A stretch of DNA of 46,820 bases, taken from the NCBI GenBank assembly GCA_964423475.1, contig CAYRFD010000002.1, positions 1 to 46,820 on the forward strand, read 5' to 3'. Shown here in pieces: positions 13,460-22,144 of this stretch. The stretch comes from JAUPVN01 sp964423475 (lineage in GTDB: Bacteria > Patescibacteriota > Saccharimonadia > Saccharimonadales > CAIOMD01). Both the position numbers and the translations under genes were made by a program. Under the pieces are notes generated by a model. It was not told the origin of the DNA and made no database searches. It saw nothing but the letters and a program-made list of their open reading frames with translations. Position 1 is the stretch's first letter. The number at the start of each line of letters is the position of its first letter.

Positions 13460-13922
13460 AAAATAGCTCCACGTTATCTTTACCGCCATTTAAGCTATCC
13501 CATTCTACGTGTATACGGTAATTGCTATATTTTGCATCTGAACTACAATCATCAACCAATGCGGAATCATTAAGACAATAAATATCAATTTTAAAAGGTA
13601 TACTACCACGATCACACCCCGGAGAACCACTTGTAAGACTCCCAGCATCACTTATACATTCTTGAGTAGTAGTACTATTAAATGAACTATGTTTTACATT
13701 ACCTGTATCTGCGTTCATTTTTTGCTTTAATAGTTCTGCTTGATTATTAGCAATTACCTGGGCTTGGTAGCGTTCGTAATTATCTTGAGTAGTCTTAGTA
13801 GATCTGTTAGCTATTGCAAATGCGCCCCCAAGTGCGCCACCAATTACAATAATTGCCAACATTACCTCTACAATTGTATCGCCAGTTTGTTTATTAAAAT
13901 GTTTTTTTATAGTGTTTTTCAT
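13449..13922 (-). CDS. Minor pilin, PilV/GspI-like
   Basis: This 157-residue protein has the leader NKQTG followed by DTIVEVMLAIIVIGGALGGAF. Glu5 is present; Asp takes the place of the usual Phe at mature position 1, a known feature of PilV/GspI-type pilins. The external domain is short, with cysteines suited to disulfides. It is the second of three consecutive minor pilin genes; together with the PilX-like proteins they match the usual tip-complex set H/I/J/K of type II and type IV systems. Two bases separate it from the previous gene, and the ribosome site AGGTG lies in the end of that gene. Confidence 0.82.
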   Translation of the reverse strand: MKNTIKKHFNKQTGDTIVEVMLAIIVIGGALGGAFAIANRSTKTTQDNYERYQAQVIANNQAELLKQKMNADTGNVKHSSFNSTTTQECISDAGSLTSGSPGCDRGSIPFKIDIYCLNDSALVDDCSSDAKYSNYRIHVEWDSLNGGKDNVELFYGV

Positions 13923-13924
13923 AA

Positions 13925-14620
13925 TTAATTACACCTATCGTCTACCAAATTAAGTTTAACTGTGTTACCAAGCTCTTTAGAGCCAAATTCTAAACTACCC
14001 TTTTTATAACCCTCAAAACAAAGCAAAAAGCTTTTAATAAAATAAGGCGCCGTTTCGAAATTTGACAAAGGCCCCCAGGCCCATATATCACGTAGCTCGA
14101 TATCTTTAACATTATTAGAATCATTAAAAGATGCAGTCACGCCAAAATGTTTACCAAAAGGATGTGCTACACCATCTGTTGTAATTGACTTTGCCTCAAT
14201 AAATTCAATACCATCTGGTATATTCACTACGTTAATACTAGGTGTATACCCACTGACGTTACCATTGTCATCTTTCATCAATTCTGTTCTAAATATTTTA
14301 CCATTACGATAAATGGCATCCCTACACCCCTCTAAATCCCTATTTGGGCTATCAGGCGCACAAAATATAAATCTTTTGCCTTTTATTACTACATTATCGG
14401 TACCACCAGTATTAATATCCTTGGCGAGATTGCCGTTTTGAGTGTCGTTAATAACATTTTGAACCTGTTGTTGCAAGCGGTACATGCTGTCGCGGTAGCG
14501 GTAACGTTCGGTTTGACCACTAATTAGCAAACTAACACTAAAAAAAAGAACACCCGTAACAGCAAGTACTATCATGGTTTCTACAATGGTAAAGCCTTTT
14601 TGTTTTTTTAGGTAGAACAT
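13925..14620 (-). CDS. Minor pilin, GspH/FimT-like
   Basis: This 231-residue protein has the leader KKQKG and FTIVETMIVLAVTGVLFFSVSLLI, with Glu5 present. The helix continues into ERYRYRDSMYRLQQQVQNV, then an external beta-rich domain with CAPDSPNRDLEGC and a C-terminal Cys near the end. It is the first gene of the minor pilin-cassette operon. An extended -10 box TGGTATAAT stands nine bases before its ATG, so the whole run of nine genes down to 4977 is probably one transcript from here, about 9.6 kb. Confidence 0.82.
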   Translation of the reverse strand: MFYLKKQKGFTIVETMIVLAVTGVLFFSVSLLISGQTERYRYRDSMYRLQQQVQNVINDTQNGNLAKDINTGGTDNVVIKGKRFIFCAPDSPNRDLEGCRDAIYRNGKIFRTELMKDDNGNVSGYTPSINVVNIPDGIEFIEAKSITTDGVAHPFGKHFGVTASFNDSNNVKDIELRDIWAWGPLSNFETAPYFIKSFLLCFEGYKKGSLEFGSKELGNTVKLNLVDDRCN

Positions 14621-14629
14621 CTTACCTGC

Positions 14630-14638
14630 ATTATACCA
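14630..14638 (-). promoter_or_regulatory. Extended -10 promoter of the minor pilin/cassette operon
   Basis: TGGTATAAT on the minus strand lies nine bases before the ATG at 14620. The predicted start at about 14623 leaves a leader of about three bases. The 63-base gap to the prepilin peptidase gene holds nothing else recognisable. Confidence 0.6.
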
Positions 14639-14683
14639 TAAGCGTTACAATTACAACATAAAATTAACTAAAATTAACAAAAT

Positions 14684-15565
14684 TTATATAGAATTAATAA
14701 GAATATTGGTGTACCAATTTAAAACAATTTGGCCAAACAATATTGTTATTATTGCACCAGCAATTAAATACGGCCCAAAAGGTATTTGACTACCAAAAGT
14801 TTCTTTTTTGCTAATAAGGCTTGGCAAATTTACTAAAAACCCTAACATACTGGCAAGAAACATGCCTATTATTACCAAAGTTGGCTTACCAATCATTAAC
14901 CCTAGCAAAAATACTAATTTTACGTCTCCTAAGCCTAGCCAATCTTTGTTGGTATAACCTTTTTTTTGTGCAACTAAAGATGCAATAAAAATAGACAAAA
15001 AAATTGCAAAGTATAATACACCAGCCAAGACCGACATGCCAAAAATAAAAAAATCCTTTAAAGCCACTGCATAAATAAACAAAAATACCGAATATATAAT
15101 TATTCCAACTATTAAAACTTTGTCTGGCAATATAAAGTGCTTATAGTCGTATATGGCCAAGGCAAATAATGGCACTAACGTAGCAATAAAACCTATAAGT
15201 AATATTAAGCTAGAACCCGGCAAATTTACTGGCCAAAAAATATAAGATACAACAAACATTATGGCCATTGCAAGCTCTACAAGTAGGTATTGCTTGCTAA
15301 TTTTGGCTTTGCAGTAACGGCACTTGCCCTTTAAGCTTAACCAACTAATAAGTGGCACAAGATCTTTAGGGGCAAGCTGATGTTTGCAACTTGGGCACAT
15401 ACTGCGCCCCTTAGTAATAGAATATTGCTGTTTTTGAGCGTTAGTAAGCTTTTTTGGGTCTCCATTGGCGTCTAATTGTTTGCCAAGGCGCCAAACCCAA
15501 GCATTTACAAAACTCCCAAACACCAACCCCAACAAAAATAACCCAACTATTATTAACATATCCAT
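14684..15565 (-). CDS. pilD: Prepilin peptidase (A24 aspartic protease)
   Basis: This 293-residue membrane enzyme cuts the leader from prepilins and usually also N-methylates the new N-terminus. It has the N-terminal DUF-type segment FGSFVNAWVWRLG, a four-cysteine zinc site (CPSC at 57-60, CRYC at 82-85), about seven to eight transmembrane segments and the two catalytic aspartates, Asp140 in IYDYKHFILPD and Asp214 in GLGDVKL. I chose the ATG at 15565, which lies exactly at the predicted transcription start. A TTG two codons upstream and an ATG two codons downstream are possible alternatives. One peptidase serves all pilins of the locus. Confidence 0.92.
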   Translation of the reverse strand: MDMLIIVGLFLLGLVFGSFVNAWVWRLGKQLDANGDPKKLTNAQKQQYSITKGRSMCPSCKHQLAPKDLVPLISWLSLKGKCRYCKAKISKQYLLVELAMAIMFVVSYIFWPVNLPGSSLILLIGFIATLVPLFALAIYDYKHFILPDKVLIVGIIIYSVFLFIYAVALKDFFIFGMSVLAGVLYFAIFLSIFIASLVAQKKGYTNKDWLGLGDVKLVFLLGLMIGKPTLVIIGMFLASMLGFLVNLPSLISKKETFGSQIPFGPYLIAGAIITILFGQIVLNWYTNILINSI

Positions 15566-15571
15566 TACCAA

Positions 15572-15580
15572 ATAATAACA
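15572..15580 (-). promoter_or_regulatory. Extended -10 promoter, leaderless start of pilD
   Basis: TGTTATTAT on the minus strand is followed by exactly six bases and ATG (15565), placing +1 on the start codon. Confidence 0.6.
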
Positions 15581-15855
15581 TACTGCGGATAATTATATTA
15601 AGTATATAGATTATAAGTGTTAGTACTTATACATTATTTATAAAAGATACCCCTAGGGCTTTAGCGCACGATTTATGTGTGGGCTTTAGCCTTGTGGGAT
15701 ATCCATTATTTGTGCGTTTTTACTTTAAAAAGCAACCAGTAAGTAAAATTTTATATATTATATAACATTTGTGTCTTTTAACTTGTTCTAACCCTGTTAT
15801 AGCTAATTACTATAATTGTTACCTTAATAATAAACAACTGCTAAAGTAACATATA
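15581..15855. other. pilA-pilD intergenic region with a GC-rich structured island
   Basis: There are about 275 bases without a gene. Most is AT-rich, but 15650-15720 is GC-rich and dense in symmetry. It contains CCCTAGGG (15651), the direct repeat GGGCTTTAGC (15656 and 15681), the palindrome GGATATCC (15697), and CGCAC (15665) pairing with GTGCG (15712). The last is followed on the plus strand by TTTTTA. This could be the end of a small plus-strand RNA or a structured leader or trailer of the pilin transcript. No known RNA family is recognised. Confidence 0.4.
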
Positions 15856-16284
15856 CTACTCAGAACCAATACATCGAGTGACTGGTGAGCCCGCAGACTC
15901 CAACTGATAAGTAACAGCAAATTGACGTGCCGTACCAACGGCTGTACCTGAACCGTCTGCGTTACATTTAGCACTGTACGCAAAATTAGCCACCTCAGTA
16001 GTACCCGCTGTGCCGACAACAACAGATGTAATCTGTTGAAAATCTGCTGCGTTAAAACCAATTGTTGCGGCTGTACATGATGCAACAACACCATTTCGGT
16101 TAGCAAGACACTCTGTGACTAATGCAGATATACGTGCCGCTTCTTCATTACGGGCAGTATTTCGGCTATTTCTTTGCAGCGCCGGTACGGCCAAAAATAC
16201 AATTAGCATTATAAGGCCGGCAATTGCCAAGACTATTAAGACTTCTATGATTGTAAAGCCTTTTTGATTTGATTTTTTAAGCAT
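15856..16284 (-). CDS. pilA: Major type IV pilin
   Basis: This 142-residue protein has the leader SNQKG then FTIIEVLIVLAIAGLIMLIVFLAVPAL, with Glu5 present and the conserved helix, followed by RNARNEEAARI-like charged residues (RNSRNTARNEEAAR). A compact external domain with four cysteines (ECLAN, SCTAA, AKCNAD, RCIGSE) follows. The size and its own transcription unit, next to pilC and pilD, suggest the main fibre subunit rather than a tip pilin. It has a leader of some 48 bases with a small hairpin, unlike most genes here, consistent with high and regulated expression. The C-terminal CIGSE disulfide loop could serve as the D-region. Confidence 0.87.
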   Translation of the reverse strand: MLKKSNQKGFTIIEVLIVLAIAGLIMLIVFLAVPALQRNSRNTARNEEAARISALVTECLANRNGVVASCTAATIGFNAADFQQITSVVVGTAGTTEVANFAYSAKCNADGSGTAVGTARQFAVTYQLESAGSPVTRCIGSE

Positions 16285-16303
16285 TATTGGTGCCCTTTCT
16301 TTT

Positions 16304-16344
16304 AAAACCTAAAGGTTTTTATTAGTTATACTAAGTAAATTATA
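16304..16344 (-). promoter_or_regulatory. Leader and -10 box of the major pilin gene
   Basis: On the minus strand TATAAT (16339-16344) predicts a start at about 16332 and a leader of about 48 bases. The leader holds a hairpin AAAACC/GGTTTT (16304-16319) 20 bases before the ATG. A 5' hairpin could stabilise the mRNA. Confidence 0.45.
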
Positions 16345-16374
16345 ACTTAAGCGTAATAAAAAGCAATAGTTTTT

Positions 16375-17580
16375 TTAGGCGCCTAAGCCTTGATTAGCAA
16401 GCCCATAGATTGGCAAAAGTACTGCAGCTACAATTATAAGCGCTACTATACCTAAAACAATCATTAAAACAGGCTCTATTATGGTGTTTATGGTTTTAAT
16501 TTGTTGGTCTACTTCTTTTTCATAATATTCGGCTGTTTTAGCTAGCATATCTTCTACCTGGCCAGATTGTTCGCCAATACGTATCATGTTTGGCACTAGC
16601 TCTAAAAAGTTAGGGTCGCCATCTATGGCATCTGCTAAACTTTTACCGCCCTTTACTTTGGTAATTGCTGTATTTATAGAATCTTCTATATACACATTGT
16701 TTACTGAGCGCGAGGTAATGTCTAACATTTGGAGCAATGGCACACCACTGGAAACTAGAGTAGCACCAGTGCGGGTAAAGCGGGCCATGTACATTTTCAT
16801 AAAAAGTGGGCCAATTAATGGGGCCTTCATTTTGGTTTTATCTATAACACGTTTGCCACCCAGGGTGCGGGCATATTTAGTACCAAAAACACCTGCCAGT
16901 ACTGCTAAAATTAAAAATACCCACCAGTAATTTACTAGTAAATCAGACATCCATAGCAAGGCTACGGTTATAAATGGTAACTGAGCCCCCGGCAGGCCGT
17001 CGTAAAGCGTTTTTACTTGCGGTAACACGCCAACAAGCATAAAGCCAACAACCGCTACCATTACACCCACAACAACCAGCGGGTACACCATGGCACCTTT
17101 AATTTTACCTAAAATCTCGGCATCTTTTTCTTGCTGATTAGCTAAACGTTCTAACGAAGCATCTAGCGTACCAGAGGCCTCACCTGCGCCCACCAAGCTA
17201 ATAAAAATATTATTAAAAACCTTGGGGTGCTTAGCTAGCGAGTCAGAAAAGTTTTTACCACTTTCTACATCATTAATAACCTCTGATAATACAATCTTTA
17301 GCTGTTTACTGCCTGTTTGGCGCTGCACAGTACGCAAAGACTGTACCAATGGTAAGCCGGCGTTAATTAAGGTGCTAAGCTGGCGGGCAAATAATATTTT
17401 ATCTTTGCCTTTTACTTTTTTGCCAAAACCACCCTCTTTTACGGCTTTTATTTGTAATGGCGAAAGACCTTGTTCTTGTATAATTTGAGCAGCGGCCTTT
17501 TCGCTATCTGCCTGAACAGTTGAACTAACTTTTTGCCCAGTTGTTGTATTACGTGCTGTAAATGTGTATGTTGTTGCCAT
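16375..17580 (-). CDS. pilC: Type IV pilus inner-membrane platform protein PilC (GspF family)
   Basis: This 401-residue protein has an N-terminal beta segment (YTFTARNTTTGQKVSSTVQADS) and two repeated GspF helical domains at about 65-190 and 270-395. Each begins FARQLSTLINAGLPLVQSL / FTRTGATLVSSGVPLLQML and each is followed by transmembrane helices. The typical final GLANQGLGA is present. PilC is the membrane base on which the PilB and PilT motors act. AAAGG stands before the ATG. The gene follows pilT by 11 bases, so pilM to pilC form one operon of seven genes. Confidence 0.94.
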   Translation of the reverse strand: MATTYTFTARNTTTGQKVSSTVQADSEKAAAQIIQEQGLSPLQIKAVKEGGFGKKVKGKDKILFARQLSTLINAGLPLVQSLRTVQRQTGSKQLKIVLSEVINDVESGKNFSDSLAKHPKVFNNIFISLVGAGEASGTLDASLERLANQQEKDAEILGKIKGAMVYPLVVVGVMVAVVGFMLVGVLPQVKTLYDGLPGAQLPFITVALLWMSDLLVNYWWVFLILAVLAGVFGTKYARTLGGKRVIDKTKMKAPLIGPLFMKMYMARFTRTGATLVSSGVPLLQMLDITSRSVNNVYIEDSINTAITKVKGGKSLADAIDGDPNFLELVPNMIRIGEQSGQVEDMLAKTAEYYEKEVDQQIKTINTIIEPVLMIVLGIVALIIVAAVLLPIYGLANQGLGA

Positions 17581-17591
17581 AATATGCGCCT

Positions 17592-18659
17592 TTAGCCCCT
17601 CATAAGCCTATCTAGCTCGTCTAAATCTACTGCGCAGGTACGAGCTTCTTCGTACGTTATGGTACCGCTATGTATTAGGCTTGCAAGAGTTTTATCCATA
17701 CTTTGCATGCCAAATTCTCCACCTGTTTGAATAACAGCATCTAATTGATGAGTTTTGCCCTCGCGGATAATGTTACGCACGGCTGGAGTAGCCACTAAAA
17801 TTTCTGCAGCAGCAATACGGCCGCCACCAATAGCTGGCAATAAACGCTGAGAACAAATAGCCATTAAAATATTACTAAGCTGTGAGCGAATTTGTGGCTG
17901 TTGATGAGGCGGAAACACATCTATCATACGATCTATACTTTGAGCAGCGCTGTTGGTGTGCAAGGTAGCAAACACGAGGTGGCCTGTTTCTGCAATAGTA
18001 ATAGCGGCAGCTATTGTTTCTAGATCGCGCATTTCTCCAATTAACACAACATCTGGGTCTTGGCGTAAACTGCTACGCAAGGCCGCGCTAAAACTAAATG
18101 TATCGTAATGCACCTCTCTTTGAACAATAATACTTTTATTACTTTTATGAGTAAATTCTATTGGGTCTTCTATTGTAACAATATGTTCGGCACGTTCGTG
18201 ATTAATTTTGTTTATCATGGCGGCAAGTGTGGTAGATTTACCAGAGCCAGTTGGGCCAGTTACTAAAACTAAACCTCTTGGGTATTCTGCAAATTTGTTA
18301 ACTATTTGTGGCAAACCAAGCTGTTCTACACTTAAAAGTTCGTTTGGTATAAGCCTAAGAGCAGCGGCTAAATTACCACGTTCATGAAAAGCGTTAACCC
18401 TAAAGCGCCCCAAATCGCCAAAAGCAAAGCTAAAGTCAAATTCTTTATCTTTTAGCAAAATTTGTTTTTGGTCGTCGTCTAGTAATGCAAAAATAAGAGT
18501 TTCTATAGATTCTTCTGTTAAAACATCTGTGCCGCTTACAGTAACAAGTTTGCCATCTACACGTAACATTGGCGACAGCCCAACCTGAAGATGCAGATCA
18601 CTTGCCTTTTTTTTAATTACTTCTTCTAAAAGTACTTCTATTCTTGGTTGGCCTTGCAT
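17592..18659 (-). CDS. pilT: Pilus retraction ATPase PilT
   Basis: The 355-residue protein is the normal length for PilT. It has Walker A GPTGSGKS at 135-142, the Asp box IEDPIEF, Walker B DPDVVLIGEMRD at 201-212, His box TGHLVFATLHTNSA, and the PilT-specific motif AVRNIIRE at 293-300 that is needed for retraction. A hexameric cytoplasmic motor, it depolymerises the pilus and powers twitching and DNA uptake. Its presence shows that the pili are retractable. AAGGA is placed eight bases ahead of the ATG, 29 bases after pilB. Confidence 0.95.
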   Translation of the reverse strand: MQGQPRIEVLLEEVIKKKASDLHLQVGLSPMLRVDGKLVTVSGTDVLTEESIETLIFALLDDDQKQILLKDKEFDFSFAFGDLGRFRVNAFHERGNLAAALRLIPNELLSVEQLGLPQIVNKFAEYPRGLVLVTGPTGSGKSTTLAAMINKINHERAEHIVTIEDPIEFTHKSNKSIIVQREVHYDTFSFSAALRSSLRQDPDVVLIGEMRDLETIAAAITIAETGHLVFATLHTNSAAQSIDRMIDVFPPHQQPQIRSQLSNILMAICSQRLLPAIGGGRIAAAEILVATPAVRNIIREGKTHQLDAVIQTGGEFGMQSMDKTLASLIHSGTITYEEARTCAVDLDELDRLMRG

Positions 18660-18688
18660 GTTTTATATCCTTTTTTACTACTTAGTTA

Positions 18689-20470
18689 TTATGCTTTATC
18701 TGATGATGCTACTCTGTTTACCTCTGCTAAAGACGTTTGGCCAGTTAAAGCCTTAAAATAGCCATCTTGACGCATAGTAATCATTCCATTTTTTTGAGCG
18801 CTAGCCTGTATTTCTGCGCTAGTAGCACGATTAACAATTAATTTTTGAATATCCTCGGTGACATTAAAGACTTCGTATAGCCCTAGCCTGCCCTTATAAC
18901 CACCCGGGGTGCTGGGTGAATCTACACCCTTATATAAAGTATAAGCGTTTTGACCCGAAAGTGGCAACTCTCCGTAGCCTAAATCTTTTTCTACCTCTGT
19001 TTTTTCTTTTTCTGATGGTGGTAATAAATCTCCGATAGTTTCTTGTATAGCTAATTTTTCTACGTCATTGCTATTTGCGGTTTCTGGGTTAACAAGGCGC
19101 CTAACCAAGCGCTGGCCAATAACCGTTCTTACTGTACTGGCAATTAGAAAGGGTTCTATACCCATGTCTAATAAACGAGGCAAAATACCAGCAGCGCTGT
19201 TGGTGTGCAGTGTAGACAACACTAAATGCCCTGTTAGGGCTGCTTGCACGGCTAAACTGGCGGTTTCTGCATCACGAATTTCTCCTACCATTACAACATC
19301 TGGGTCTTGGCGCAAAATTGAACGTAAGCCACTTGCAAAAGTTAAACCCACCTCTGGGTTTACCTGAATTTGGTTTATACCATCCATTTTATATTCTACT
19401 GGATCTTCTAGGGTAACAATATTAATTTCATCGCTTTTGATTTCTTGAATAAGTGCATACATACTTGTAGATTTACCAGAACCAGTTGGGCCAGATGTTA
19501 AAATCATACCGTTAGGGTTTTTGGCACCCTCTCTGATAGTTCTTAGAGCGCGCCCAGAATAGCCCATATCCTCTAGCTTAAGGCTTGTACCAGTTTTATC
19601 TAACAACCTAATAACACACTGTTCACCCCAAACCACTGGCGATATTGCAATACGCAGGTCTATGGGGTTACCGGCAACCATAATACTAAATTGACCATCT
19701 TGTGGAATACGATGTTCATCTATTTTAAGGCTTGCTAAAATTTTAATACGAGATATTAGTGGTGGCTCTGTTGCTTTAGGCAACTTCATAATTTCTCTTA
19801 AAACACCATCTATTCTGCAGCGTATTTTTAGTTCTTTTTCTAGAGGTTCTATATGTATATCACTTGCTCTACTTTTGGCGGCATATTCCATAATTGTAGC
19901 TAAGGCTTTACTGATTGGCGAATCTTGTACTATAGATTGTATATTTTGAGTCTTTTCTGTGTTTTTTTTACTGGCTGCATCCTCGTCTTCTGCGGCACCA
20001 AGAGCCTGAGCAACGTCTTTACTAACATCTACCTTATATTGCTTTAAAACGTTTTCTATACCATCTTGGCTGGCCATATAAACCTTTAGGGGGCGGCCTA
20101 TTTTATTAGATAAAAAATCTACTGCCTGCACATTACCTGCATCTAACATGGCAACAACTAAACGTTGCTGCATCTCGCCCAGTGGCACCGCCTGATAGCG
20201 CTCTGCTACCTCGTACGGCAATAAAGATAAAACCTTAGAACTAACCTTTGCAGTAAGCAAATTTACATAAGGTACCCTAGTTGCCTGAGCAATTGCCTTT
20301 GTAAGATCTTCTGATTTAATATAATTATTATTTACAAGAACAGCAAATAATGGTTCTGCAGAATCTAAAGCACTTTTACGTACAGATTCTAACTCGGCTT
20401 TTTTAATTAACCCATTTTGCACCAATATTTGTTCTACAAGTTTTTGAGTATCTTCTAGGAGTACTGGCAT
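18689..20470 (-). CDS. pilB: Pilus extension ATPase PilB (GspE family)
   Basis: This 593-residue protein has an N-terminal MshEN/GspE-N domain at about 8-145, a linker rich in charged residues, then the ATPase. Walker A GPTGSGKS is at 327-334, the Asp box at 355-360 and Walker B DPDVVMVGEIRD at 389-400, followed by TGHLVLSTLHTNSA. PilB drives pilin polymerisation. The tetracysteine zinc region expected between the His box and the GYKGRLGLYEVF motif is still there as a loop (about 458-525) but contains no cysteine at all, so the zinc site has been lost. The gene is 21 bases after the small membrane protein gene. Confidence 0.94.
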   Translation of the reverse strand: MPVLLEDTQKLVEQILVQNGLIKKAELESVRKSALDSAEPLFAVLVNNNYIKSEDLTKAIAQATRVPYVNLLTAKVSSKVLSLLPYEVAERYQAVPLGEMQQRLVVAMLDAGNVQAVDFLSNKIGRPLKVYMASQDGIENVLKQYKVDVSKDVAQALGAAEDEDAASKKNTEKTQNIQSIVQDSPISKALATIMEYAAKSRASDIHIEPLEKELKIRCRIDGVLREIMKLPKATEPPLISRIKILASLKIDEHRIPQDGQFSIMVAGNPIDLRIAISPVVWGEQCVIRLLDKTGTSLKLEDMGYSGRALRTIREGAKNPNGMILTSGPTGSGKSTSMYALIQEIKSDEINIVTLEDPVEYKMDGINQIQVNPEVGLTFASGLRSILRQDPDVVMVGEIRDAETASLAVQAALTGHLVLSTLHTNSAAGILPRLLDMGIEPFLIASTVRTVIGQRLVRRLVNPETANSNDVEKLAIQETIGDLLPPSEKEKTEVEKDLGYGELPLSGQNAYTLYKGVDSPSTPGGYKGRLGLYEVFNVTEDIQKLIVNRATSAEIQASAQKNGMITMRQDGYFKALTGQTSLAEVNRVASSDKA

Positions 20471-20491
20471 AATATCGCCCCTAACCCGCTA

Positions 20492-20728
20492 TTAAAACGG
20501 TTTTGTATTTTGAGTCTCGCCAATGGTGATATTTTGTGTAGGATTAAGCGAATTTGCATTAAAAAATCGAGGATCAGGTTGTGGAAATTCTGCCGTAATG
20601 GGTTGTACCACCGGAGTTGTAAGATTTTGCTTACTGTCGCCCCCAAAAAGATAATTAGATAATACGTAGCTAAAAATAGCACTAACAACTGCTACTGCAA
20701 TAATTATAACTATATCTTTCTTTTTCAT
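20492..20728 (-). CDS. Small membrane-anchored protein in the pilMNO-pilB operon, position of pilP
   Basis: This 78-residue protein has one N-terminal transmembrane helix (about 6-27, preceded by KKKD) and a polar, Pro/Asn/Gln-rich external tail. Its ATG overlaps the pilO stop as ATGA and GGGGG lies ahead, so it is a genuine operon member. In many type IV pilus operons pilP follows pilO; PilP is a lipoprotein linking PilN/PilO to the outer-membrane secretin. A monoderm cell without a secretin would not need a full PilP, so this may be a reduced functional replacement or an unrelated small subunit. I find no lipobox cysteine. Confidence 0.6.
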   Translation of the reverse strand: MKKKDIVIIIAVAVVSAIFSYVLSNYLFGGDSKQNLTTPVVQPITAEFPQPDPRFFNANSLNPTQNITIGETQNTKPF

Positions 20729-21456
20729 TGTGTTGCCCCCGATTGTGTAGCGCTAGATGATGTAGAGGTTGGCTGTGGCGCACTACTACCGTTTGTTTTT
20801 ACTACTTCTTCTTTAATGCCAATTTCTGTTTTTGGCTGATAATATGTTTCACCCTTAATACTAATTGTTAAGTCTGAATCTTTACCACTAATTGTAACCT
20901 CGGCTATTTTAAATGGCCGTATAGAACGCTCTAAATCTGTTACAAGGCGTTGCAAAGATTCATAACTGCCAGAAGCACTTATTTCGAACGGTATAGGAAT
21001 AGGGGTTGGAGATATACTACTCTTTTCTGCAGTTTCTTCTTGATCTGTGCCCGTAATACTGTCTACTTTTAAGCCAGCATTTTTAACAATAGAATCTAAA
21101 CTAGATGCTAGGGCTGGGTAGTCATATACACTAGGCAATGCATCTAACACAACTTTACTATTTTTATCTGGGGTGCCAATAACGGATTCTGGAGCGCTAT
21201 CAAACGCTGTATAGGCAGCTGTTAATTGATTAATTGATTCTATATTTTTTTCTAATTGAGCGTTTGCTTTATTACGCTTAGAAATAACTTCATTTTGGTA
21301 AGCAATTTTATCTATAAGCGCTTTACCGGCAAAAAAAGTAAAAACAATAATTGCAGCAGCGGCAGCAGCCGAAACTATAACAAGAGTATTGGCTTTATCT
21401 ACTGCAATATGCTTTGTAGATAGCTGGCCAAAGCCTTTTGATTGTTTTGCAGCCAT
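20725..21456 (-). CDS. pilO: Type IV pilus alignment protein PilO
   Basis: This 243-residue protein has a short cytoplasmic part, one transmembrane helix at about 23-45 and a coiled-coil (ALIDKIAYQNEVISKRNKANAQLEKNIESINQL). The ferredoxin-like core domain ends FEISASGSYESLQRLVTDLERSIRPFKIAEVTISGK, the PilO hallmark. The C-terminal tail is Ser/Thr-rich and disordered. PilO pairs with PilN and connects PilM to the assembly platform. It starts one base after the pilN stop. Confidence 0.87.
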   Translation of the reverse strand: MAAKQSKGFGQLSTKHIAVDKANTLVIVSAAAAAAIIVFTFFAGKALIDKIAYQNEVISKRNKANAQLEKNIESINQLTAAYTAFDSAPESVIGTPDKNSKVVLDALPSVYDYPALASSLDSIVKNAGLKVDSITGTDQEETAEKSSISPTPIPIPFEISASGSYESLQRLVTDLERSIRPFKIAEVTISGKDSDLTISIKGETYYQPKTEIGIKEEVVKTNGSSAPQPTSTSSSATQSGATQ

Positions 21457-21457
21457 A

Positions 21458-22144
21458 TTAATTTGCCTCCGTTGTTGGTGTTTTATTGGGTATAAACAAA
21501 GGTAATTGAGTTTGTGATCTTGTGGTAACCGTTACAGGAACAGCTAATTTAATGTCTTTGTTTTCGCTGTTAAATAACTCTGGGTCTACTTTTAGGGTGA
21601 TGCTATATGTAGTTTCTCCCTCTTTAGTGCTAAAACTTTGTAATATTACAGACGAGAAAGCGTTTTTAGGTTCTTGGCCTTGTGCCACAGGAGCTATAGT
21701 AGTAAATTTAAGCGTATCTACAAATCTATTAACTGCTATTACAGAATCTGCATTACCGTCTAACTTAATAGTGCTGTCTACAAAATTAACCGAAAAAGTG
21801 TCTATTCTAACATCACTGGGAGTTATTTGCTGCAAGTAAGTAAAAATACGAGACACAACTGGTTTTGCTACGTGTAGTGGAGTTAGTGCTGTAAGTTGGT
21901 TTTGGATAGTAAGAATCTTGTCTAGATCTTTGTAGGATTGAACGGTTTCTAAATTTTTATCAATATTTTTTTTGGCATTATTTAACTGTAATTTTTGCCC
22001 TGCATAAGCCGTAGATACCAATATAGCTAATACCGCAACGCAAGATATAATCACAATAAATGAAACAACAACTACCATGTGTTTTGTGCGTTGAGCTTTT
22101 ACGTACTCTGCCTTAACATCTGGTAACAAATTTATCTGAATCAT
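21458..22144 (-). CDS. pilN: Type IV pilus alignment protein PilN
   Basis: This 228-residue protein has an N-terminal INLLPDVKAEY, the conserved cytoplasmic segment of PilN that docks into the groove of PilM. Then come a transmembrane helix at about 25-47, a coiled-coil and a periplasmic-type ferredoxin-like domain. Its ATG overlaps the pilM stop by four bases (ATGA), the usual pilM-pilN coupling. Confidence 0.9.
   Translation of the reverse strand: MIQINLLPDVKAEYVKAQRTKHMVVVVSFIVIISCVAVLAILVSTAYAGQKLQLNNAKKNIDKNLETVQSYKDLDKILTIQNQLTALTPLHVAKPVVSRIFTYLQQITPSDVRIDTFSVNFVDSTIKLDGNADSVIAVNRFVDTLKFTTIAPVAQGQEPKNAFSSVILQSFSTKEGETTYSITLKVDPELFNSENKDIKLAVPVTVTTRSQTQLPLFIPNKTPTTEAN

Noticed and set aside
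15819..16106. A 95-codon frame overlapping the major pilin gene
   Set aside because: It is a shifted frame of pilA with Leu/Val/Ser-rich composition and no ribosome site; the pilin frame has a perfect prepilin leader.
4977..16284. Type II secretion instead of a type IV pilus
   Set aside because: PilT with the AVRNIIRE retraction motif and PilM/N/O in classic order point to a retractile pilus; no secretin or GspC-like gene is present.
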